This document shows positions 17,133 through 24,241 of a stretch of DNA of 24,241 bases, piece by piece; within the stretch, counting starts at the first letter, position 1; each line of letters starts with the position of its first letter. The stretch covers positions 1 to 24,241 of the forward strand of contig JADJPB010000025.1 in NCBI GenBank assembly GCA_016713445.1. Reading direction: 5' to 3'. The position numbers were made by a program, and so were the translations under genes. The notes below the pieces were generated by a model. It did no database searches. It saw only the letters and a list, made by a program, of their open reading frames with translations, and was not told the origin of the DNA. Origin of the DNA: Bacteroidota bacterium (GTDB lineage: Bacteria; Bacteroidota; Bacteroidia; AKYH767-A; OLB10).

Positions 17133-17205
17133 ATGATCATGCAGCTTGAAGCTTGCAGCTTACAAACTTCAACCGGAGCATCCTCATCACGTAACTACAA
17201 AACCT

Positions 17206-17892
17206 CTAACGTCCATCATCTAACTTCCCCTCCCTACGCTTCTTCAACACAAAATAGATAACTGGATACAACACAAACAGCATCGAACTAAACTGCTCAT
17301 ACCCCGTTCCATAAAAAATGAAATTGAAGAGGATGATGGCTGCGATCACAACACACAAAATAATCATCGCCAACTTCCTTTCCTCGTACTTCTTTAGGAT
17401 GCCGGTGATATCGGTATCATTCCGAAATTGGGGTTTCTTTACCAAGATGTAATTCTCAATCATCGTGAGTGCGCCCAGGCAACAGAAAATAATACTCATG
17501 TAGAAATAAAACGGAAGCATACTCACTGCCGAATTATGCGAAATCAACGTCACCGAAAAAGGAAACAGTCCTACAAAGAACAACAGCAACAGATTTAAAA
17601 ACACCATCCGACCATCAAAGGCCTTCAGTAAGCCATAAATCTTCAAATGCTGATACCAGATAGCCCCAATGAAAGTAAAGCTCACCATGTAGGCGAAAAT
17701 GGTTGGGAGCAGGTGTTGGAGGGCGTGATACAAATCCTCGGCCGACTTAATGGGTGTCGACTCCGGAATATGAATTTCGATGGCCATTAACGTGATCACG
17801 ATGGCAAACACCGCATCACTAAACAGGATCATCCTTTCGATTTGGAATTCCTTATGGAGTTCTTTCTTTAAATTTTCTTCGGGCTGGGCCAT
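17206..17892 (-). CDS. TMEM175/DUF1211-family membrane protein
   Basis: A 228-residue membrane protein of the TMEM175 (DUF1211) family, whose studied members are potassium channels. It has about six hydrophobic segments: roughly residues 20-40, 60-80, 95-117, 122-146, 172-193 and 200-216. The family signature RxxxFSDxxxA is present at R20-A30 (RMILFSDAVFA), followed by IVITLMAIEI. I chose the ATG at 17892 (MAQPEENLKKEL) because the 24 extra residues from the upstream start at 17964 show no family similarity, and because the duplicated copy downstream preserves this same ATG context. It is convergent with rplQ and divergent from hamA, so it is its own transcription unit. The C-terminus is basic (KKRREGK). 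Substrate and role here are inferred from family only. Confidence 0.85.
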   Translation of the reverse strand: MAQPEENLKKELHKEFQIERMILFSDAVFAIVITLMAIEIHIPESTPIKSAEDLYHALQHLLPTIFAYMVSFTFIGAIWYQHLKIYGLLKAFDGRMVFLNLLLLFFVGLFPFSVTLISHNSAVSMLPFYFYMSIIFCCLGALTMIENYILVKKPQFRNDTDITGILKKYEERKLAMIILCVVIAAIILFNFIFYGTGYEQFSSMLFVLYPVIYFVLKKRREGKLDDGR

Positions 17893-18009
17893 ACGGTAGT
17901 ATTGAGGGTTGAAAAATAGGAAAAGTCGCGAAGTGTCGCGAGGGAATTTTATGGAAAACAGCAAATATGTTTAAGTTTTAATGTGGCTGATGGCTGTTTG
18001 GCCTTTTTT

Positions 18010-18047
18010 CGTATCATAATCATATCAAAACGTATCAAATCGTATCA
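18010..18047. promoter_or_regulatory. Four phased YRTATCA-type repeats upstream of the TMEM175 gene
   Basis: CGTATCA occurs at 18010, 18031 and 18041, and the variant CATATCA at 18021. Start-to-start distances are 11, 10 and 10 bp, close to one helical turn. The block lies about 120-155 bp upstream of the minus-strand TMEM175 start. It could be a cooperative protein-binding array or just a short tandem repeat. No partner gene is evident. Confidence 0.4.
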
Positions 18048-18060
18048 TTTTGTTTTTTCT

Positions 18061-18267
18061 GGAACATGAATTTCGATGGCCATTAACCTGATCACAATGG
18101 CAAACACCGCATCACTAAACAGGTTAACCCAGATGTGTAATCGCGTTTAGCGATTTCTACATCTGGGCTATTTGGAATTCCTTATGGAGTTCTTTCTTTA
18201 AATTTTCTTCGGGGTGGGCCATACGGTAGATTGAGGGTAGAAAAATAGGAAAATGAGGGGAATTTTG
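18061..18267 (-). pseudogene. Partial duplicate of the TMEM175 gene 5' end
   Basis: This segment repeats 17765-17949, the first ~43 codons and leader of the TMEM175 gene, in the same orientation. The block 18061-18123 matches 17765-17827 with three mismatches in 63 positions by eye; the block from 18171 matches from 17841 with only a few changes and keeps the start codon and MAHPEENLKKELHK. Between the blocks, 13 bp of the original (codons for about R20-L23) are replaced by a 47-bp hairpin element. There is no downstream remainder of the gene, so it cannot encode the channel. Confidence 0.85.
18124..18170. mobile_element. 47-bp hairpin element inside the TMEM175 duplicate
   Basis: The insert has 12-nt terminal inverted repeats, TAACCCAGATGT (18125-18136) and the complement of TAGCCCAGATGT (18159-18170), with one mismatch. 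An inner pair AATCGC/GCGATT extends the stem. It is absent from the original copy. This is the look of a REP-like or miniature palindromic element, but no transposase is nearby and no target duplication is visible, so mobility is an inference. Confidence 0.5.
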
Positions 18268-18332
18268 TAGGGTGTGGAATAAGTATTTGATATTGTGTTT
18301 ATTAATTGGAAAAATGCATACTCCCGATACCC

Positions 18333-18392
18333 CGATTCTCCGATCTCCGATTCTCCGATCTCCGATTCTCCGATCTCCTATTCTCCGATCTG
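18333..18392. repeat. 15-bp tandem repeat, four units
   Basis: Three identical units CGATTCTCCGATCTC (18333-18377) and a fourth with two changes (18378-18392) are head to tail. The unit itself is built of two similar 7-8-mers. It lies about 330 bp before hamA. The copy number is a likely site of slippage. Confidence 0.85.
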
Positions 18393-18423
18393 CTTGCTTG
18401 TTTGAAAAATTTCATTATTTTTG
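18393..18423 (+). promoter_or_regulatory. Candidate promoter upstream of hamA
   Basis: CTTG (18393-18396) and TATTTTTG (18416-18423) fit the Bacteroidota -33/-7 consensus (TTTG, TAnnTTTG) with a 19-nt spacer. It would leave a leader of about 290 nt before hamA. A closer imperfect match (TAAGTTTT near 18569) is an alternative. In an AT-rich stretch such matches can arise by chance. Confidence 0.3.
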
Positions 18424-18719
18424 ATAAATCTAATTCCTCATTCCTCTCTTTAACCTTTTAATTCCTTTTATATGGCCGATTATTTTTTTAGCTGCTTTTT
18501 ATCGCTTGTCTTCTTGATTAAACAAATCCAATATTTAAGCAAAATTTTCAGTAGTGGTAATAGTGGAATAAGTTTTTACACTATGCAACTTTCAACTCGA
18601 AATTCGCCAATTCGGTCAAAGTGGTTTGTATTTGCTAATAGTTAATTGGATTTGATTAGCAAATAAGCAATTTATGACTCACCCTTTTACCAACCAAAAG
18701 CAGAAATAAAAAAGACAAT
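18424..18719. other. AT-rich gap before hamA
   Basis: About 300 bp of AT-rich sequence with no supported gene. One 57-codon frame (18472-18645) has a hydrophobic start but no recognisable features. The last bases before hamA (AAAAAAGACAAT) are A-rich, as expected for a Bacteroidota translation start. Confidence 0.4.
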
Positions 18720-19637
18720 ATGGATTTTGAAATACTGATAAATAATACTTTCTCAGACCTAAACTCTGACGACACGATATCTCCTGTTGCGAATAAGAGT
18801 GTTATTAGTATGATAAATAATTTTGAAGATACAAACTGGAGGTATAATCATTTTCAAAATTTCATTTGGGACAATATTGCTGAAACTTCATTATCGCATA
18901 AGGAGAGAGAAAGCTTAGTAAATAACCACCATTCATTATTGACATATGCGGCAAAAAACCTTAGACTTTCAGATAAAAAAGGCGACATTAGTAAAGGGAG
19001 TGAAATAGCTGAAATTGTTTTATATGCAATAATGAAACATCATTTCAATGCACTGCCTGTTGTTCCTAAAATATTCTATAAACAAAATGCTCAAGACATT
19101 GCAAAAGGAGCAGACAGTGTTCATATAATTATTGAAAATGGGAATGATTTTTCAATTTGGTTTGGTGAAGCTAAATTTTACAACAGTATTGAAGATGCTA
19201 GGCTTACTGAAATAATTACATCAGTTGGAAATTCTCTTTCTACAGAAAAACTCAAAAAAGAAAATAGCATCATCACTAATGTATCAGATATCGACCTATT
19301 AATTGGAGATGAAGCTTTAAGAATCGCAATAAAAGCAGCTCTTTCACCTAGAGAATCTATAGATATCATTAAGCCCAAGTTGCATATTCCAATATTACTT
19401 TTACATGAATGTGAAATTACAAAAAGAGAAAACAATAATTCAGATGAATATAAAAGTGCATTAATTGAATATCATATAAGCAGAGCTGAATCATTTTTCA
19501 AAAGTCAAATAAATAAACTTGGAGCCTTGCCTCACTACTCTGAAATCAAGTTTCACTTAATTCTTTTTCCTGTACCATTAAAAAAGAAAATTGTAGACAA
19601 ATTTGTTTCCATTGCTAACTTTTACAAAAACTCTTAA
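18720..19637 (+). CDS. hamA: Hachiman defence protein HamA (DUF1837 nuclease)
   Basis: A 305-residue DUF1837 protein, the effector subunit of the Hachiman anti-phage system. Published work describes HamA as a PD-(D/E)xK-fold nuclease held in check by its helicase partner HamB and released when HamB senses damaged or invading DNA. Residues fitting such a site are E95 in GSEIAE, D132 in KGADSVH, and E150/K152 in FGEAKFY, in the expected order. The rest is mixed alpha/beta with no membrane segments. hamB follows after 3 nt, so the two are co-transcribed and probably co-translated. Base composition is clearly more AT-rich than the ribosomal operon, which fits acquisition by transfer. The start is the first ATG after an A-rich tract. 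The call rests on motif order plus the adjacent helicase; a profile search would settle it. Confidence 0.85.
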   Translation: MDFEILINNTFSDLNSDDTISPVANKSVISMINNFEDTNWRYNHFQNFIWDNIAETSLSHKERESLVNNHHSLLTYAAKNLRLSDKKGDISKGSEIAEIVLYAIMKHHFNALPVVPKIFYKQNAQDIAKGADSVHIIIENGNDFSIWFGEAKFYNSIEDARLTEIITSVGNSLSTEKLKKENSIITNVSDIDLLIGDEALRIAIKAALSPRESIDIIKPKLHIPILLLHECEITKRENNNSDEYKSALIEYHISRAESFFKSQINKLGALPHYSEIKFHLILFPVPLKKKIVDKFVSIANFYKNS

Positions 19638-19640
19638 TCG

Positions 19641-21767
19641 ATGGATATATTTAATTCTTGCCACATAATTAATGACCACTTAATTTCAAATCAAGAAATT
19701 CAAGCTAGGAACGAACTTATCAAACTTCTTGATTATCACGAAAGGAATGAAATCGAATACTCACCATTAGTAAATCATTTAATTCGTGAAACAGGATTGT
19801 ATCCATATTTAAATGCTGAAACTGCCAATTGGGAAGATAGATTTGTTTATGAAATCTTCAAGGTGGACATTGGAGGCAAACATGCAACACTACACCGTGA
19901 ACAATCATCATTATTAAAACGATTAGTTAATGGTGAAAATATCGCTGTAAGTGCACCGACAAGTTTTGGAAAAAGCTTTGTTATTGATGCTTTTATTTCA
20001 ATCAGAAACCCAAATAATGTTGTAATTATTGTGCCTACTATAGCTTTAACAGATGAAACACGAAGACGTTTGTATAAGAAATTTGCTCATAAATATAAAA
20101 TAATCACTACAACAGAAGTAGAATTAGCTGAAAAAAACATTTTCATTTTTCCACAAGAAAGGGCAATGAACTATGTTAATAAAATAGATAGTATCGATAT
20201 TCTAATTATCGATGAATTTTACAAGGCAAGTGCTGTTTATGATAAAACAAGGTCTCCATCATTGTTAAAAGCAATAATTAAACTTGGTCTAAAAATCAAA
20301 ACAAAGTATTTTCTTGCTCCAAATATTACATCTATTGGAGACAACGTTTTTACCCAAGATATGGTATTTGAAGATAAACTTGGATTTAATACAGTCTATC
20401 TTGATAGATTCGAGAAGTATAAAGAAATTGAAGGTGATAAAATTCAAAAAGAACTTCAAAAAGGTGAAATCCTATTAAACATACTCGAAGAGACAAAAAC
20501 AAAATCTCTAATTTATGCAGCTTCATATCCTCAAATTGATAAGGTTTCCAATCTATTAAATGAAATGCTTCCTATTTCCGAAAACCTTTATTGGTGGATT
20601 TTACGAATTGGCTTACCATCAACTATGGAGCTAATTGGAAATTAACCAATCTTGTTAAGAGAGGTGTTGGTATTCATAATGGCCAACTTCACCGTTCAAT
20701 CAGTCAAATACAAGTGAAATTGTTTGAGGAACAAGATGGTTTAAGTAATATTATTTCAACATCTTCAATAATTGAAGGTGTAAATACATCTGCTGAAAAT
20801 GTAATAATTTGGAGAAATAGAAAGAGTGGAGGAAACAGTATTTTGGACAGTTTTACTTACAAAAATATAATTGGTAGAGGTGGCAGAATGTTTAAATATT
20901 TTATTGGTAAAATTTATTTACTTGAACCACCTCCGCTCGATGGTGCCACTCAACTTGACATTCCATTTCCAGACACGATTTTGGGTGACTTGGACGAGAA
21001 TGTTCATAGTTCGAGTCTAAATAATGAGCAAATTGCCAAAATTGTATCATTTAAAAATGAAATGTATGAAATATTGGGAAAGGAAACATATGATAGACTT
21101 TTAAAAGAAAATATATTTCAATCAAACAATTCTGATTTTGTTAAAGAAACAGCAAGGCAAATGAAAGCTAATCCTGAAGATTGGAATGGACTTTCATATT
21201 TAAATTCAAACGAACCTGATTCTTGGGATAGATTATTATGGAAAATAATAAGTCTACAGCCTGGTGAATGGGGTGATGGACCTTATGGGATTCAACATAA
21301 AAAGTTTGTTGAATTTGTTAAATTATTAGTTGATAATTGGGGAAGTACAATTCCTGAATTACTTGATGAACTCGATGAGTTTGATATTGATATTGAGCAA
21401 TTTTTCAAACTTGAAAGGATTGCAGCATTTAATTTGTCATCGCTAATTAGTGATATTAATATACTTCAAAGAGAAATACTTAATAATGGAACTGACGTTT
21501 CTCCTTTTGTTTCTAGAGTTTCACACGCTTTTCTGCCTTCTGTTGTTTATCAACTAGAAGAATATGGCCTGCCAAGAATGATTTCACGAAAGCTGCATCA
21601 AAATAGAATTATTAACTTTCTAGATGAAAAATTAAAACATTCATAACACAATTGAAATATTTCATCAAATTGGAAAGGAACAAATAATTTCGTTTGGTTT
21701 TTTAGATTCTTTTGATAAATATATTGTTGAATATTTTTATGACGGAATTACGGTAAATCAAAGTTAA
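19641..21767 (+). CDS. hamB: Hachiman helicase HamB (two one-base frameshifts)
   Basis: A superfamily 2 helicase, the DNA-sensing partner of HamA. Motifs in order: Walker A SAPTSFGKS (residues 104-112), motif Ia IIVPTIALTDETRRR (from 129), an unusual motif II DEFYK (191-195), motif V around STSSIIEGVNTSAE (about 373-386) and motif VI GRGGR (412-416). The frame breaks near 20588, where one T is missing from CCTTTA; restoring it gives NLLLVDFTNWLT. A second shift lies in the A4 run at 21634-21637, one A too many. Removing it turns the stop at 21644 into EKLNIHNTIEIFHQIG and extends the protein to a TAA at 21765-21767 (DSFDKYIVEYFYDG near the end). The corrected length is about 708 residues. The 40-residue extension reads as coding sequence, but it is my inference. 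Confidence 0.82.
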
Positions 21768-21993
21768 GGTTTAATAAACGTTTGACAAAGAAATGATTTA
21801 AGTGTTTAAATAAAGCTATGTGATTCGTGGCAAGTTTATTAGCCTGACAGTTTTGTACTTAGTTGTCGCCAACTTCGAAAAACTGGGCAAATCTTATATG
21901 CAAATGTGAGAAGCGACCCAAAAGTTTAAGTCACTACTTTAATTAACCACTTTATTAACGTATTTTAGAACCAGAATTTAACAACGATTATTA
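21768..21993. other. Gap between hamB and hsdM
   Basis: 226 bp with no open reading frame and no obvious terminator hairpin. It holds a few short inverted strings (TGTCGC with GCGAC, about 21860 and 21912) and no good TAnnTTTG match. It may contain the hsdM promoter. Confidence 0.4.
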
Positions 21994-24241
21994 ATGAAAC
22001 AAACGAAAATAACTCTCGGCCAATTAGAAAGCTTTTTGCTAAAGGCTTGCGACATCCTGAGAGGAAAAATGGACGCTTCAGAATACAAGGAATATATTTT
22101 TGGAATACTGTTCTTGAAACGACTTTCTGACGAATTTGAGATAAAAAGAGTGTCAATTCAAATGAAAAATAGACATCTTACAGATGAACAAATTCTAGAA
22201 TTGTTGGAGGATAAGACTTCTTACAAAGACACATTCTTTGTTCCAATACGGGCAAGGTGGAACGATAGCTGGACAGAAACCATTACCAACGACAAAGGCG
22301 AAACAGAAGAAGTTTTCCGTCCTGCATTGAAAGACATTAAAACCAATGTAGGTGCAGCTCTCAACAAAGCGTTAAGCGAAACGGAAGAACAAAACTCAGA
22401 CATCCTAACTGGAGTATTGAAAAGTATTGACTTCAATAAAGTAGTTGGCAAAACCAAAATCCCCGACCAACGATGGATTGACCTAATAAACCACTTCAAC
22501 ACCAACATGCCGTCATTGGTGAACGATAATTTTGAGTTCCCTGATTTATTGGGAGCTGCCTATGAATATCTGGTAAAATACTTTGCCGACAGTGCCGGAA
22601 AAAAGGTGGCGAGTTCTATACACCCGGTCATGTGGTTCGTTTATTAGTCCATTTATTGAAGCCAAAAGCCGGAATGGAAATCTATGACCCTACTTGTGGT
22701 TCAGGCGGTATGCTTATTCAATCGCTGCAATATGTGGAAGAACAGGGTGAAGATTTCCGCAACCTTGCACTTTACGGACAAGAAGCATCGGGCACTACCT
22801 GGGCGATTTGCAAAATGAATATGATTTTGCACAATATCCCATCGGCAACTATTGAAATGGACACGCTACAAGACCCACTGATTCCAGATGGTGCCACTTG
22901 GAAGAAGTTTGACATTGTTATTGCTAATCCGCCTTTTTCGCAGAACTACAATAAAGCCACTATGAAATTCCTGACACGGTTTACGTATGGCTTTGCACCT
23001 GAAACAGGAAAGAAAGCCGACCTGATGTTTGTCCAGCACATGGTGGCGAGTTTGAAAACCAATGGCCGATGGCTACTCATTATGCCGCACGGTGTTTTGT
23101 TCAGAGGTGGGGATGAGAGAAAATTAGAAAGGGAATGGTTGACGGCAACATCATTGAAGCCATTATCAGTTTACCGCCAGCTTTGTTTTACGGAACGGGT
23201 ATTCCGGCTTGTGTAATTGTAATAAACAAAAACAAACCTGATACACTCAACAATAAAATACTATTCATCAATGCCGATGCAGAATATGCCGAAGGCAAAG
23301 TGCAGAATATTTTAAGACCAGAGGACATTGAAAAAATAGATTACGTTTTTACCAATAAGCCTGAGAACATTGATAAAAAATATGCACGGCTGGTTGAATT
23401 GGAAGAAATAAAAACCAACGACTACAACCTGAACATCCGCAGGTATGTTGACAATACGCCTGATCCTGAACCCGAAGATGTGAAAGCACATTTAACGGGT
23501 GGTATTCGGTAGGTGAAATAGCGGCACAAATAAAAACAATTTGACAAATTTGGTTTTGTAGTCCAGTGATGTTTCAAAACGCAACGAGCAATACTCCGAT
23601 TTTAAAAATGAGATTGAAGAAAAACACAAATCAAAACTTCTGTGGAAGCCAATACAAATTTGCAAAACACTTACACCACTATGCAAACGAGGTGAACGAT
23701 TGGTGGCAAATGGCAAAGAGGAATTTGCTTCATTGGCTCCGCAGAAGCAGCAGTTAGATAACAATGAAACAGGAGATGCACAGGAAGGATTATTGACTTT
23801 ATTGTAGCAGGTGGTAAAAATATGGCAGCCGTAAGAAGCCATTTAATTACAACACTCAAAGAAAACTGATTGCCCAAAAAGTATTGGACGAATTTCAAAG
23901 TGCAGGTGTGTTTGTAAACTGGTGGACGAATATCCGCTACGACCTTAAAACCATTTCATCCACCGGATGGAGCCCAGCACTGATACCACGAGTATTTTAT
24001 TGAAACCTATTTTCAAGTAGAGCAAAATGCTATTAATGAAAATGAAAAGAATATTGCCGACAAAGAAGCTGCTTTGCAGGAAGCCATAGAAGCTGTTGAA
24101 TACGAACCCGAAGAAGGCGAAGAAGTAACAACAACCACCATTAAAGATTATTTAAAAAGATAGCGGACGAAAACCCCGAAACTGAAGAGTTCAAAATTTT
24201 AAAAAATATCAAATACACAGAGAATATAATTAAAGAACTAA
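21994..24241 (+). CDS. hsdM: Type I restriction-modification methyltransferase subunit HsdM (many frameshifts, 3' end outside window)
   Basis: HsdM is the S-adenosylmethionine-dependent adenine methyltransferase subunit of a type I restriction system. It starts MKQTKITLGQLESFLLKACD with the helical HsdM_N domain (EYIFGILFLKRLSDEFE). One A is missing in the run at 22599-22604; restoring it gives SAGKKGGEFYTPGHVVRLLV. Motif I DPTCGSGGM is at about 22686-22712 and motif IV NPPF at 22926-22937. A base is missing near 23126 (KLRKGMVDGNIIEAIISLPP) and a C near 23506 (GGIPVGEIAAQ). After 23510 the frame changes several more times, yet coding text continues: FASLAPQKQQLDN, LDEFQSAGVFVNWWTNIRYD, YFIETYFQVEQNAINENEKN and acidic coiled-coil sequence up to the edge. 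Over 740 codons are therefore present. The high indel density could be real decay or simply poorer sequence. Confidence 0.82.

Noticed and set aside
17892..17964. Longer N-terminus for the TMEM175-type protein starting at 17964
   Set aside because: The extra 24 residues show no family similarity and include sequence with a short direct repeat (GTCGCGA twice) that is absent in the duplicate copy; the ATG at 17892 is conserved in both copies.
18472..18645. A 57-codon open frame with a hydrophobic N-terminus between the repeat region and hamA
   Set aside because: No ribosome binding context, no recognisable motif and a composition typical of AT-rich spacer; length is within chance.
16751..18719. 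tRNA or other structured RNA genes in the repeat-rich gap
   Set aside because: I looked for cloverleaf arms and TTCGA-type T-loops with matching acceptor stems and found none that fit.

Overview
The window reads as a chromosome segment from a member of the phylum Bacteroidota. The evidence is gene order and translation-start context. fusA runs straight into rpsJ with no tuf between them, map (and no adk) sits between secY and infA, RpoA is about 330 residues, S14 is the long zinc-free form, and most starts are preceded by A/T-rich sequence rather than a strong Shine-Dalgarno. I cannot place it below phylum level.

Region 1 (1-16750, all + strand) is the merged str/S10/spc/alpha ribosomal superoperon: 3' part of fusA, then rpsJ, rplC, rplD, rplW, rplB, rpsS, rplV, rpsC, rplP, rpmC, rpsQ, rplN, rplX, rplE, rpsN, rpsH, rplF, rplR, rpsE, rpmD, rplO, secY, map, infA, rpmJ, rpsM, rpsK, rpsD, rpoA and rplQ. 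It ends at a 14-bp perfect-stem terminator (16772-16804). Together these genes make about half of the ribosomal proteins, the RNA polymerase alpha subunit, IF-1, the SecY translocon core and methionine aminopeptidase.

Region 2 (about 16805-18719) is repeat-rich and gene-poor. It holds small palindromes, three tandem 29-bp units, a minus-strand TMEM175/DUF1211-type membrane protein gene, four helically phased TATCA repeats, a second partial copy of that gene's 5' end interrupted by a 47-bp hairpin element, and a 15-bp x4 tandem repeat.

Region 3 (18720-24241, + strand, AT-rich) is a defence island. It contains a two-gene Hachiman system (hamA nuclease, hamB helicase) and then the hsdM methyltransferase gene of a type I restriction-modification locus, which runs off the right edge; hsdS and hsdR would be expected beyond it.

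Important caveat: the sequence carries many single-base indels, mostly in homopolymers, including in genes that cannot be lost (fusA, rplD, rplB, rpsC, rpsQ, secY, rpmJ, rpsM, rpsD, rpoA). These look like sequencing or assembly errors. I give each such gene as one span and say where the frame breaks. The same kind of error splits hamB and hsdM, so neither should be called a pseudogene on this evidence alone. Apart from Hachiman, which is a known system, I found no convincing new multi-gene system. The least explained structures are the duplicated TMEM175 5' end with its hairpin insert and the phased repeats beside it.
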